61,519 bases of DNA, taken from the NCBI GenBank assembly GCA_029054825.1, contig JAIDEM010000115.1, forward strand, positions 1 through 61,519, in the 5' to 3' direction. How positions within the stretch are numbered: the first letter of the stretch is position 1; every line of letters begins with the position of its first letter. The DNA comes from Prevotella sp. (GTDB lineage Bacteria; Bacteroidota; Bacteroidia; Bacteroidales; Bacteroidaceae). The notes under the pieces are model-generated. The model was not told the DNA's origin and ran no database searches. It was given only the letters and a program-made list of their open reading frames with translations. This document shows, piece after piece, positions 24,883 to 34,048 of the stretch. The position numbers and the translations under genes were made by a program.

Positions 24883-26613
24883 CTATTTCCTCTTGTTCTC
24901 TTTCAAGCCTACTGTGGAGTTGAATACGAGGTGCTCGGCAGTTGAATCGGTATCGACATTAAAGTATCCGATACGGTTGAACTGCAAATAAGAGAGTGCA
25001 GGTAACTCCTGTGCATATTTCTCGATGTAAGCGTTCTTATTTATACTGAGAGAATTCGGGTTTATAAACGGACGCATCGCGTCTATACCGCGCACACCGT
25101 TCTCTTTCTCATATTGCTTTATTGCATCACGAGGATTCTCACAAGTCCACAGACACTCATAGTTGCGTACCTCAGCAGGCACGCAGTGTGCGCAGCTCAC
25201 CCAATGGATTGTACCCTTTACCTTACGGTCAGCACCTGGAGTTCCAGCCTTTGAGTCAGGGTCGTATGTACAGTATATTTCCTCTACATCACCATTCTCG
25301 TCAGCCTTGAAACCTGTACAGTTGAGTATATATGCACCTTTTAGTCGTGTTTCTTTGCCGGGATACATACGGAAGAATTTCTTGTCAGGTTCAGCCTTGA
25401 AGTCGTCACGTTCTATCCACAGTTCACGTGAGAATGTTATCGTGTGTGTACCATCTTCTGGACGCTCAGGATTGTTTACGACTTCCAGTTCTTCAGACTG
25501 TCCTTCAGGATAGTTCTCTATGATTACTTTCACTGGATTGAGTACACATGACACACGTGTGGCACGCTCATTGAGGTCGGTGCGTGCGGCGGCTTCCATG
25601 AGTTTGATGTCGTTGAGAGCATCGAACGTAGTATATCCGATGGAATCAATGAACTTGAGTATAGATTCAGGAGAATAGCCACGACGACGTATGCCGCAGA
25701 TAGTCGGCATACGAGGGTCGTCCCATCCGTTCACGACACCTTCCTTTGTCAGGATGAGAAGGTTACGCTTTGACATCAATGTATAGTTGAGATTCAGCTT
25801 GTTGAACTCGAACTGGCGTGGTCGGTTGTCATCAATATTGTCAGTCTCACCCTTCCATTCCTTTATCCATGTCACGAAAAGGTCATAGAGGTCGCGGTGA
25901 GGCACGAACTCAAGAGTGCATATAGAGTGGGTAACGCCTTCGAGATAGTCAGACTGTCCGTGCGTGAAGTCATACATAGGGTAGGCGTTCCATTTGTTGC
26001 CAGTGCGCCAGTGCTCCATGTTGAGCACACGATACATGAAAGGATCTCGGAAGTGCATGTTTGGTGATGCCATGTCAATCTTTGCGCGCAGAACCATCTT
26101 GCCTGGTTCCATGTTGCCACTGTTCATTTCCTCGAAGAGTTTCAGGCTTTCCTCTACAGGACGGTCGCGGAACGGGGAGTTAGTGCCAGGCGTCGTCGGA
26201 GTGCCTTTCTGTGCTGCGATGGTCTCTGCAGACTGCTCGTCGACGTAAGCCTTGCCGGTCTTTATGCACCATACTGCAAAGTCCCAGAGCTCCTGGAAAT
26301 AGTCCGATGCATATACAAGCTTGCCCCATTTGAATCCGAGCCACTCGATATCCCTCTTTATTGCCTCGACGTATTCTGTATCCTCTTTCTGCGGATTGGT
26401 GTCGTCCATGCGGAGATTACATACGCCTCCGAATTTATTTGCTATACCGAAGTCCATGGCAATGGCCTTGGCATGTCCTATATGCAGGTATCCGTTAGGC
26501 TCCGGCGGGAAACGGGTCTGCAGGCGTCCGCCGTTCTTTCCCTCAGCAAGATCCTTTTTTACTATCTGTTCGATGAAGTTCAATGTCTCCTTCTTCTCTT
26601 CTGTATTTTCCAT
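24883..26613 (-). CDS. glnS: glutamine--tRNA ligase
   Basis: GlnRS charges tRNA-Gln. The class I signatures are clear: PPEPNGYLHIGHAKA carries the HIGH motif near residue 44, and MSKRN corresponds to KMSKS. The 576-residue length and the C-terminal anticodon-binding beta barrels fit the bacterial enzyme. Having GlnRS means the cell need not make Gln-tRNA only by transamidation. The stop of the S9 peptidase gene upstream on this strand is 6 bases before the ATG... the two genes are therefore tightly linked in one operon. Confidence 0.97.
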   Translation of the reverse strand: MENTEEKKETLNFIEQIVKKDLAEGKNGGRLQTRFPPEPNGYLHIGHAKAIAMDFGIANKFGGVCNLRMDDTNPQKEDTEYVEAIKRDIEWLGFKWGKLVYASDYFQELWDFAVWCIKTGKAYVDEQSAETIAAQKGTPTTPGTNSPFRDRPVEESLKLFEEMNSGNMEPGKMVLRAKIDMASPNMHFRDPFMYRVLNMEHWRTGNKWNAYPMYDFTHGQSDYLEGVTHSICTLEFVPHRDLYDLFVTWIKEWKGETDNIDDNRPRQFEFNKLNLNYTLMSKRNLLILTKEGVVNGWDDPRMPTICGIRRRGYSPESILKFIDSIGYTTFDALNDIKLMEAAARTDLNERATRVSCVLNPVKVIIENYPEGQSEELEVVNNPERPEDGTHTITFSRELWIERDDFKAEPDKKFFRMYPGKETRLKGAYILNCTGFKADENGDVEEIYCTYDPDSKAGTPGADRKVKGTIHWVSCAHCVPAEVRNYECLWTCENPRDAIKQYEKENGVRGIDAMRPFINPNSLSINKNAYIEKYAQELPALSYLQFNRIGYFNVDTDSTAEHLVFNSTVGLKENKRK

Positions 26614-26619
26614 TGTGAA

Positions 26620-28803
26620 TTAATCTTTTAACCATTTGTTTAACCAATCGAAGAATGTTCTCTGCCAAAGTATGCCGTTTTGCGGTTTCAGCACCCAGTG
26701 GTTCTCGTCAGGGAAGACAAGGAGCTGTGCAGGAATGCCTCTCATGCGTGCGGCATTGAATGCTCCGAGTCCCTGATTAGTATTAATGCGATAGTCTTTC
26801 TCGCCCTGTATGCAGAGGATAGGAGTGTCCCACTTGTCTACAAACTTATGTGGAGAGTAGTCATACGTCCTTTTGGCATTTGTCGTCATGTCTCTGTTCC
26901 ATGGTGCATCTTCATATTCCCAATTAGAGAACCATGCCTCCTCGGTATCTGTGTACATTGACTCGAGGTTGAAGGCTCCGTCATGAGAGATGAATGCCTT
27001 GAAGCGCTTGTCATGATGTCCTGCAAGCCAATATACTGAGAAACCGCCGAAACTTGCTCCCACGCATCCGAGACGTTCCTTGTCTACATAAGGCAAAGTG
27101 CAGGCATCGTCAATTGCGGTGAGATAGTCTTTCATGCACTGTCCCGTCCAGTCTCCTGAGATTTCCTCCAGCCATTCTTGACCGAAGCCCGGGAGTCCGC
27201 GGCGGTTAGGGGCAACGATGATATATCCGTTCGCCGCCATAATCTGGAAATTCCAACGGTAAGACCAGAACTGGCTGACAGGGCTCTGAGGGCCACCCTC
27301 GCAGAAAAGGAGGGTTGGGTATTTCTTGTTCGGGTCAAAATCAGGAGGAAGGACAATCCATGACAGCATCTGCTTACCGTCAGTAGTAGTGGACCATCGT
27401 GGTTCTACGTTGCCGAATTCAAGTTGCTGGTAGAAGTCCGTGTTCTCGTGTGTCAACTGGCATATTCCTGTTGTCTTGACATTCTTTCCCGGTGTGACGA
27501 CATACAGCTCGTCTCCCTGTGACATGCTGTGACGGCTCATGAGAAGTTCAGACCTGAGCATCTTCACCGAACCGAAGTCCATCTTGTCGTCAGTGAGCTG
27601 TACGACCTTGCCTGCCATGTCGGTCTTGTACAGGTTGACACATCCGTGCCATACACCTATATAATATAATGTGCGTGAATCCGTATTCCAGCAGAACTCG
27701 TCCACATTGGAGTCAAAAGACTCTGTGACATATCTTTTCTTTCCAGTGGAAAGGTCAAGAACACAGAGACGGTTACGGTCAGACTCATATCCGTCGTGTG
27801 CCATGGACTGCCATGCCACATATTTGCCGTCAGGGGAGAATGCCGGGTTTGTGTCATAGCCCATGTTCTCGTCAGCATATCTTTCAGAATTGATGTCCTG
27901 TGTTGCCATCGTTTTTGTGGCGTCCACCTCCGGCTGCTGGAATCCGGCAGACTTGCACAGGTTCTTGGTGTTTCCTGTGGCTATGTCGTAGAGATAGATG
28001 TCGGAGTCTGTAGATATGGCATAGTCACGTCCGGTCTTCTTGCGGCATGTATATGCAATGGTCTTGGAGTCTGGACTCCAGTTGAGCTGCTCGATACCGC
28101 CGAACGGAGCCATAGGACATTCGTAAGGCTCGCCCTCAAGAATATCCTTGCCTTCATTTATAATCGGCTCTTCGTTACTGTCAGTTGATGTCTTCACGAC
28201 ATCGGCAACGAACGGATGGGCATTGGATGTTACGTAGTGGTCCCAATGACGATAGTTGAGGTCGTTGATGACCATGCCTGACGCCTTAGGCAAATCCTTG
28301 TGCTTCGGCTGTATTATGTCATTATAGGCGATGGACTTCACGAGTATAACCTTCGTGCCGTCAGGAGAGAATTTGAAGCCCTCGATGTCAGTTTTGTCAT
28401 TCGTCATCTTCCTGCGGTCTGTGCCGTCAGGATTCATTGACCATATCTGCGAGCTTCCTCCAGCATTGGAAAGGAAGGCGATTTTCTTTCCTCCCTCAAT
28501 CCATGCCGGGTCTGTCTCGTTGTCTGCAGACAGGGTGAGGAGTTTCGCATTACCTCCTTTTGCACTGATTATATACAGTACATGATGGCTCTTGTTCTCT
28601 TTTACAGAATAGTAGCCCACCTGATAGACAACCCACTTGCCGTCCGGAGAGGGCGCGGAAGAAGAAATCCTTCCCATAGCCCACAGAGCCTCAGGCGTCA
28701 TGACGTTTGTTCCCAAAGTCTTGGCGTCTACCTTACCGATGATTTCCGCGTTTGCTGTTGTTGTCATGGTCAACAATGCTGCTGCAATCAATGCCTTCAT
28801 CAT
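26620..28803 (-). CDS. S9-family prolyl oligopeptidase-type peptidase
   Basis: A 727-residue exported serine peptidase. Residues 1-19 form a signal peptide ending TANA. A beta-propeller follows, with recurrent SPDGK-type turns (PSPDGKWVVY, FSPDGTKVILV, FSPDGKYVAWQS). The alpha/beta-hydrolase domain has the nucleophile motif GASFGGFS, and a late His in PDENHWVLKP. Such enzymes cleave peptides in the periplasm, often dipeptidyl or acylaminoacyl types. The start ATG overlaps the yidC stop as ATGA. Its exact specificity is not readable. Confidence 0.93.
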   Translation of the reverse strand: MMKALIAAALLTMTTTANAEIIGKVDAKTLGTNVMTPEALWAMGRISSSAPSPDGKWVVYQVGYYSVKENKSHHVLYIISAKGGNAKLLTLSADNETDPAWIEGGKKIAFLSNAGGSSQIWSMNPDGTDRRKMTNDKTDIEGFKFSPDGTKVILVKSIAYNDIIQPKHKDLPKASGMVINDLNYRHWDHYVTSNAHPFVADVVKTSTDSNEEPIINEGKDILEGEPYECPMAPFGGIEQLNWSPDSKTIAYTCRKKTGRDYAISTDSDIYLYDIATGNTKNLCKSAGFQQPEVDATKTMATQDINSERYADENMGYDTNPAFSPDGKYVAWQSMAHDGYESDRNRLCVLDLSTGKKRYVTESFDSNVDEFCWNTDSRTLYYIGVWHGCVNLYKTDMAGKVVQLTDDKMDFGSVKMLRSELLMSRHSMSQGDELYVVTPGKNVKTTGICQLTHENTDFYQQLEFGNVEPRWSTTTDGKQMLSWIVLPPDFDPNKKYPTLLFCEGGPQSPVSQFWSYRWNFQIMAANGYIIVAPNRRGLPGFGQEWLEEISGDWTGQCMKDYLTAIDDACTLPYVDKERLGCVGASFGGFSVYWLAGHHDKRFKAFISHDGAFNLESMYTDTEEAWFSNWEYEDAPWNRDMTTNAKRTYDYSPHKFVDKWDTPILCIQGEKDYRINTNQGLGAFNAARMRGIPAQLLVFPDENHWVLKPQNGILWQRTFFDWLNKWLKD

Positions 28804-30701
28804 TTTCCTAAACGTTTGTTTCGTAGTTCCTGTCGCTGTCTCTCGAGTTCAGCCTGCTGCTCCTGCATCTTCTGCAGACGGCCGGCCAGTCCGCCGAGCT
28901 TCTTAGGATTGGCTTCATTCTCCTTGTATTTTGCCTGGAGCTTGGCAAGAAGTTTCTCGTCGTCAGTTGTCTTGCGGAGCACGAACATGATAGTTGCGGA
29001 GCAGAACAGTGAGACGAAATAGTAGAAGTTCAGTCCAGAAGAATAGTCGTTGAACATGAAGAAGAACATCAGCGGCATGAGGAACATCATGTACTGCATC
29101 ATCTTCATTGACTGTTGCTGCTCAGGGGTGCCTATCATCTGGTCCTTCTGCTGCTGCATTGTAAACCATGAGTAGACGAGGTTTGCGGCACAGAAGAGTA
29201 TACATGTCAGCGAGAGATGGTCTCCTATGAGCCACAGATTCGTATGCCATTCTATGATAGGGTCATAGGTAGAGAGGTCGTCTATCCATAGGAAAGACTG
29301 TCCGCGGAGCTGTATGGCGTTAGGCACAAAGTTGAACATCGCTATCCAGATAGGCATCTGTATGAGCATAGGGAGACATCCGGACATCATGCTCACGCCG
29401 TATTTCTGCTGGAGGAGCATCATCTCCTGCTGCTTCTTCATCTGGTCCTCAGGCTTGTTGAGGTGTTTCGTCTTCTCGTTCAGGATAGGGCGAAGCACAC
29501 GCATCTTGGCAGAAGACATATAGCTCTTCTTCACCATAGGATAGGTGATGGCCTTGAGAATGAGAGTGATAAGTATAATCACGATACCCATAGGTATTCC
29601 GAATGATGTCAGCCAGTCGAAGATATAAAGTGTAAACCAGCGGTTGATGATGCGGAACAGTGGCCAGCCGAGATATACAAGACGCTCCAACTGGAGTTTC
29701 TTGCCGAAGGTAGACTCCTCTTCCACGTCCTGCAGGAGACGGAAGTCATTCGGGCCATAGTAGAACTCAAACTCCGAAGCACGTGCTCCTGTTGGGTCGA
29801 ACGCCGTTTTCAGGCGTGCTGTATAGTCCTTGAGGTATCCGCCGCCCTTCTCGTGAGGCACACTTGACATGAGCGCATTCTCCTGATAATTGTCACGGGC
29901 AATCATCACGGCAGAGAAGAACTGGTTCTTGAATGCCACCCAGTCGATGGCGTCCTCAACAGGTTCGTCGACCTTCTCGCTGGTTTCATTGAGATAGTCT
30001 GTGCCGCCATCAGTGAAATGGTATGTAAGTGAAGAATAGCGGTTCTCGAAAGTGAAGCCTTTCTCCTGCTGCTTACAACGCTCTGTCCACTCTATGTCCA
30101 TGTATTTCGTTGACGGCGAGAACAATCCAGACATGCCTGTCACGCGGAACTGCGAGTGCAGGAGATAATCCTTTCCGAGCTGGTATGATATGACTATCTC
30201 CTTACCTGGAGCCGCTTCTGCAGTGAATGTCACGGTCGTGTCGGTCACCTGTGACGGTGTGAAGAAAAGCTCTGCGGTATTGATGTTCTCTTCCTTTCCC
30301 TCAAGCATGTATTTCAACTGCTGGTCTTTTCCCTCAAAGAGAGTGACGTCGCTGTGTCCATCCTTGTCCTTGAAATTCTTTATGACAGCCTTGCGGACCA
30401 CAGCTCCCTGGGTGGAGAATGTCAGTTCGAGCTTGCTGTTCTTGAGCTTTATGTCTTGAGCCTTGCCTTGGAGAGCCTTGTAGAACAGGGCTGTCGTGTC
30501 GCTGGCGGCGATTTCCTTGGCCTTCTGTGCGGCTACTGCTGCCGCCTGTTTCTGGTTTTCTGCTTTCAGTTTTTCGACTTTTGCGATGGAGTCCTGTCGT
30601 GCAGCCTCGGCAATCTGCTCTGCCGATGGCTGGTTGTACCATCCGAATCCTATGAGCAATGCCGCAATAAGCACAAATCCTGTGATAGTGTTTTTGTCCA
30701 T
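28800..30701 (-). CDS. yidC: membrane protein insertase YidC
   Basis: YidC inserts and folds inner-membrane proteins, with or without SecYEG. The 633-residue protein has an N-terminal membrane segment (ITGFVLIAALLIGFGW), a large periplasmic beta domain (about residues 60-345), and the conserved C-terminal insertase region: GIPMGIVIILITLILKAITY, PMLIQMPIWIAMFNF, then FCAANLVYSW and further segments. A charged tail (QMQEQQAELERQRQELRNKR-like) may bind ribosomes. It is first in the long minus-strand operon that runs to galK. Confidence 0.96.
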   Translation of the reverse strand: MDKNTITGFVLIAALLIGFGWYNQPSAEQIAEAARQDSIAKVEKLKAENQKQAAAVAAQKAKEIAASDTTALFYKALQGKAQDIKLKNSKLELTFSTQGAVVRKAVIKNFKDKDGHSDVTLFEGKDQQLKYMLEGKEENINTAELFFTPSQVTDTTVTFTAEAAPGKEIVISYQLGKDYLLHSQFRVTGMSGLFSPSTKYMDIEWTERCKQQEKGFTFENRYSSLTYHFTDGGTDYLNETSEKVDEPVEDAIDWVAFKNQFFSAVMIARDNYQENALMSSVPHEKGGGYLKDYTARLKTAFDPTGARASEFEFYYGPNDFRLLQDVEEESTFGKKLQLERLVYLGWPLFRIINRWFTLYIFDWLTSFGIPMGIVIILITLILKAITYPMVKKSYMSSAKMRVLRPILNEKTKHLNKPEDQMKKQQEMMLLQQKYGVSMMSGCLPMLIQMPIWIAMFNFVPNAIQLRGQSFLWIDDLSTYDPIIEWHTNLWLIGDHLSLTCILFCAANLVYSWFTMQQQKDQMIGTPEQQQSMKMMQYMMFLMPLMFFFMFNDYSSGLNFYYFVSLFCSATIMFVLRKTTDDEKLLAKLQAKYKENEANPKKLGGLAGRLQKMQEQQAELERQRQELRNKRLGK

Positions 30702-30886
30702 TGTTGTATTTTTATTTTATGTTTTTACGGTTGTGTACGTTTTATATGGTTCTTGTTTTGGGGATTTTGTTTTTTTGTTCCTGTACTTTGTGTTATCTAT
30801 AAGATAAAATTTGTGCAAATTTACAAAAATAGAACTAATTATGCAAAAAACTCAATTCCTAATTCTCTAATATTAATTAAAATTAG

Positions 30887-30894
30887 TACCTTTG
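30887..30894 (+). promoter_or_regulatory. -7 box ahead of the DUF3078 gene
   Basis: TACCTTTG matches TAnnTTTG, 20 bases before the ATG. The divergent yidC promoter lies in the same A/T-rich spacer, where the minus strand has TAAATTTG. Confidence 0.5.
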
Positions 30895-30913
30895 CAGTTA
30901 TAATCTTGGATAA

Positions 30914-32104
30914 ATGTATAAAAAACAACTTATTTTCCTGTTTGCCTTGTTTCTCTGTGCCGATATCTGTGCCCAGAGGAGGCTTTTCCCAGTGACATAT
31001 TATTATGATGTCGCCCGCCGTATATTCTCTCTTGACGGCAAAGACTCTCTCACCACGTCCTACGACACGCTGATGATGAAGACGTATATCCTCCATCCCG
31101 AACTTGTCAAGGAGAGCGAGGGCAGGCTCCGCAAGGATGGCAGGATGATATTCTCGCCTACAGCTCCTGTGCGTCAGGATGTTGACTTCACGCATCAGGC
31201 TGAGGATGACGACTCGTTCCGACCCATGGAAAAGGTCGGTACGGATCCCTCTGTAGATGCAGGCAGTGTGGATTTGTTTGTGGCAAAGCCTAATTTCTGG
31301 ACGTATTCGGGTGATTACTCTTTGCAGTTTCTGCAGAATTACGTCTCCGACAACTGGCACAAGGGTGGCGAGTCCAACTATGCCATGATAGGTGCTGTGA
31401 CCTTGCAGGCCAACTATAACGACAAGGACAAGGTAAAATGGGACAACAAGCTGGAGATGAAACTCGGCATGCAGTCGTCTAAAGGCGACTCCATACATAA
31501 GTACAAGAGCGGCGAGGACCTCATCCGCCTCACGTCGAAGCTCGGCATCCAGGCTACAAAAAAGTGGTATTACACCTTGCAGATGATAGCCCAGACGCAG
31601 TTTGCCCGTGGATTCAAGAGCAATGATCTGACTGTGTATTCTGATTTTCTCTCGCCGCTCAATATAAACCTCTCTCTCGGTATGGATTACAAGGTGTCGT
31701 GGTGTGGCAACAGGCTCACAGGTACGTTCAATATCTCTCCTGTCTCTGCCAACTTCAAGTATTATGACCGTCTGGATTGTGCGGTGAGAAACGGTGTCTA
31801 TGACATGGTGGATGGCGAGAAGGTAGGCAAGCATGCCCTTTGGGACTACGGTTCTACGCTGACGGCAGACCTTACATGGCAGTTCTCCAAGATGGTGAAG
31901 TGGCAGACGCGTCTCTATGGCTTCACATCGTACAAGCGCAGTCAGATAGAGTGGGAGAATACCCTTACACTTCAGGTGTCGCGGTACATCTCCACGAAAC
32001 TGTTCGTCTATCCGAGATTTGATGACAGCGGAAAGCGTGACGATGATTATGGATATTTCCAGTTGAAGGAGTATCTTTCCCTCGGATTCAACTATTCTTT
32101 CTGA
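30914..32104 (+). CDS. DUF3078-family outer-membrane beta-barrel protein
   Basis: The 396-residue protein has a signal peptide (FLFALFLCADICAQ) and a barrel-like C-terminal two thirds. The DUF3078 hallmark is present: NWHKGGESNYAMIGAVTLQA followed by WDNKLEMKLGMQSSKG. It ends with YLSLGFNYSF, typical of an outer-membrane barrel with terminal Phe. The function of the family is unknown. It is divergent from yidC and convergent with queH. Confidence 0.88.
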   Translation: MYKKQLIFLFALFLCADICAQRRLFPVTYYYDVARRIFSLDGKDSLTTSYDTLMMKTYILHPELVKESEGRLRKDGRMIFSPTAPVRQDVDFTHQAEDDDSFRPMEKVGTDPSVDAGSVDLFVAKPNFWTYSGDYSLQFLQNYVSDNWHKGGESNYAMIGAVTLQANYNDKDKVKWDNKLEMKLGMQSSKGDSIHKYKSGEDLIRLTSKLGIQATKKWYYTLQMIAQTQFARGFKSNDLTVYSDFLSPLNINLSLGMDYKVSWCGNRLTGTFNISPVSANFKYYDRLDCAVRNGVYDMVDGEKVGKHALWDYGSTLTADLTWQFSKMVKWQTRLYGFTSYKRSQIEWENTLTLQVSRYISTKLFVYPRFDDSGKRDDDYGYFQLKEYLSLGFNYSF

Positions 32105-32132
32105 AAAGACGGATGTTCTTTCAGGAAAAGAC

Positions 32133-32175
32133 GGCCGGCGTCTCGTGTCATAAGTTGCGACACGAAACGCCGGTC
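32133..32175 (+). terminator. terminator between the DUF3078 gene and queH
   Basis: GGCCGGCGTCTCGTGTC pairs with GACACGAAACGCCGGTC (17 positions, one mismatch), followed by ATTTGTTTTCATT. It separates two convergent genes. Confidence 0.75.
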
Positions 32176-32183
32176 ATTTGTTT

Positions 32184-32909
32184 TCATTCTGACGCCTTGC
32201 CTGTGGGACCGGCTTTTGGCGTACAGCATTCATCAGCGGCAAGTTTCCGTTTCATGACTTCAAGACTGAACTCGCAGCCGCAGTAAAGCTGGTTGTAGAA
32301 GCCGATTTCCTTGAGCAGCTTGTTCCTTCTTTCCTGTAGTCCGCCCTTTCTCCAGTTGCGGGTGTCAAACGCTACGGTCTTTCTACTCCCAGTGTCGGAG
32401 GACGTTTCGTCAAGAGTCTCGTCATGCTGTGCTGTGTTGCCGATAAGGTCTTCGCGGCTGTCCTCGCCGTTTACCTGCTCGGCAGCCCACAGTCCGGCCT
32501 CGTTGATTTGGTCAAGGCTCTTCCATCTGCTTGATGCAAGAGTTGTGGTAAATGTCTTAAAACCTTCTTTCTTAGCTATTTGTGCCGCGCGAAGCAAGCG
32601 TATCTTGAAACATTTTAAACACCGTTTGCCGCGCTCAGGCTCATGCTCCAGACCACTGATGCCGTCAAGCCACTCGGCATGGTATCGTTCCCAGTCCTGC
32701 CATTCAGGAAGGTGGTCATCATCGATGACCCTTAGTCCGAGTTTCTCGGCATATCGGGTAAGCTCAGTCTTGCGTATGATATACTCCTTTTCCGGATAGA
32801 TATTCGGGTTGCAGTAGTATAGAGTAGGGCGCACATCGTGCTGCATCATCCATTCGATGATGGCAGACGAACAAGGGGCGCAGCAGCAGTGGAGAAGCGT
32901 TTCTGTCAT
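32184..32909 (-). CDS. queH: epoxyqueuosine reductase QueH
   Basis: QueH reduces epoxyqueuosine to queuosine in tRNA, replacing QueG in many bacteria. The cysteine motifs are present: HCCCAPC at 7-13, RCLKC with Cys97 and Cys100, and YCGC with Cys210 and Cys212. I start at ATG 32909 (241 residues); a longer frame would run through repeat copy 3. An acidic, Ser/Thr-rich insertion lies at about residues 147-180, between the two conserved halves, and is unusual for the family. The queuosine-precursor transporter gene is upstream on the same strand. Confidence 0.92.
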   Translation of the reverse strand: MTETLLHCCCAPCSSAIIEWMMQHDVRPTLYYCNPNIYPEKEYIIRKTELTRYAEKLGLRVIDDDHLPEWQDWERYHAEWLDGISGLEHEPERGKRCLKCFKIRLLRAAQIAKKEGFKTFTTTLASSRWKSLDQINEAGLWAAEQVNGEDSREDLIGNTAQHDETLDETSSDTGSRKTVAFDTRNWRKGGLQERRNKLLKEIGFYNQLYCGCEFSLEVMKRKLAADECCTPKAGPTGKASE

Positions 32910-32968
32910 GTTTTGTATGTAGTTGATAATCAAGATTCTGTGGAATGATATGTTTTGGATCGACGGGA

Positions 32969-33044
32969 GGTGACCTTTTGCGAGGTCAATGGTCACCTTT
33001 TGTAGCATCAACCGTCACCCTTTCCGTGGTGAAAGGTCACCCTC
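32969..33044. repeat. GGTGACC palindromic repeat, copy 3
   Basis: This unit holds GGTGACCTTTTG (32969), GGTCACCTTTTG (32991), CCGTCACCCTTTC (33012) and GAAAGGTCACCC (33031). The part GGTCACCTTTTG to CCGTCACC aligns with the first hairpin of copy 1. It lies between yhhQ and queH, which point the same way, so it would be transcribed within a possible operon. Confidence 0.8.
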
Positions 33045-33112
33045 CGTCTTGCTGCAGGATACGTGCTGTCTTTTCATGGGCAGGTCGTGTTGTGTCCTGC
33101 CATGTCGTGCCG

Positions 33113-33799
33113 TCATCCGAATACCTTGAATATGTTGTATGTTATGTTGTTGTCGTAGGTGTCTTCCTGCTCGTGTTTCTTCACCCACCGTACTATCTGT
33201 ATGGTAAGCGGCAGCACGATTATCTCGTAACCGGTCTTCAGCAATACCTGATAGCACATCAGCCATGGCAACTCTTCGGCAGGTATGATGCCTATGAATG
33301 CCAGCGGGAAGAATATCAGCGAGTCGACACTCTCGCCGAAGATGGTACTGAGTATGGCACGCAGGGAGAAGTTCCGGCCGTGGTCGTGAACCTTCATTTT
33401 CGACATTATGTAGGCGTTTACGAACGAACCGCAGATGAATGCCGCGAAAGACGCGGCGGCAATGCGCGGCGCAAGTCCGAAGATGGCATGGAAACCTTCA
33501 TCGCCTGTCCAGTAGTCGGCACTCGGCAGCCAGTCGCACAATGCTCCCGCGGAAACGAAAAAGAAGTTCATGAGGAATCCAAGCCATATCAGTATACGGG
33601 CCTTGCTGTAGCCCCAGACCTCGCAGACGACATCGTTGATGATGTAGCTGATAGGGAAGATGATGAGGCCTCCTGTCTGGCTGTGGGTGAAAAACTTTAT
33701 CTGCTTTGTCTCGAAGAGGTTGGATGCAATGAGGCATACCGTGAAAAGCATACTGAAAAGCATAAAGAGCATGCTCACTTGTAAGTTGTTTTTTTTCAT
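33113..33799 (-). CDS. yhhQ: queuosine precursor transporter
   Basis: YhhQ-family proteins import queuosine precursors (preQ0, preQ1) across the inner membrane. The 228-residue protein has about six membrane segments and the family signatures LIASNLFETKQI, FPISYIINDVVCEVWGYSKA and FGESVDSLIFFPLAF. It lies upstream of queH on the same strand, 203 bases apart with a repeat between. Together they point to queuosine salvage. A -7 box (TAACTTTG, minus strand, 33853-33860) precedes it. Confidence 0.92.
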   Translation of the reverse strand: MKKNNLQVSMLFMLFSMLFTVCLIASNLFETKQIKFFTHSQTGGLIIFPISYIINDVVCEVWGYSKARILIWLGFLMNFFFVSAGALCDWLPSADYWTGDEGFHAIFGLAPRIAAASFAAFICGSFVNAYIMSKMKVHDHGRNFSLRAILSTIFGESVDSLIFFPLAFIGIIPAEELPWLMCYQVLLKTGYEIIVLPLTIQIVRWVKKHEQEDTYDNNITYNIFKVFG

Positions 33800-33913
33800 G
33801 TTCTTGTTTTTATTTAAATGGGGTTACCAAGTACCCATTCCACAAAATTGTGTGCAAAGTTACGGCTTTTATTCCGAAATTCATGGTTTATTTCGTAAAA
33901 AATATTAATAAAA

Positions 33914-33945
33914 TTGATAAATGTCATTTATTATTTGTACATTTG
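33914..33945 (+). promoter_or_regulatory. promoter of lepA
   Basis: TTG at 33914-33916 and TACATTTG at 33938-33945 with a 21-base spacer match the Bacteroidetes promoter consensus, about 100 bases upstream of the lepA ATG. Confidence 0.6.
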
Positions 33946-34048
33946 CAGTGTATTATGTTGACTTGGCTGGTGATGCCGTCCAGGTGGAATATGATAACAT
34001 GTTTTTTGAAACGCATGCACGATTGCGCCAATATCCGACACAAATAGT

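Noticed and set aside
30839..31834. 331-codon minus-strand frame
   Set aside because: Antisense to the DUF3078 gene; composition is like other shadow frames and it would run over the yidC/DUF3078 promoter region.
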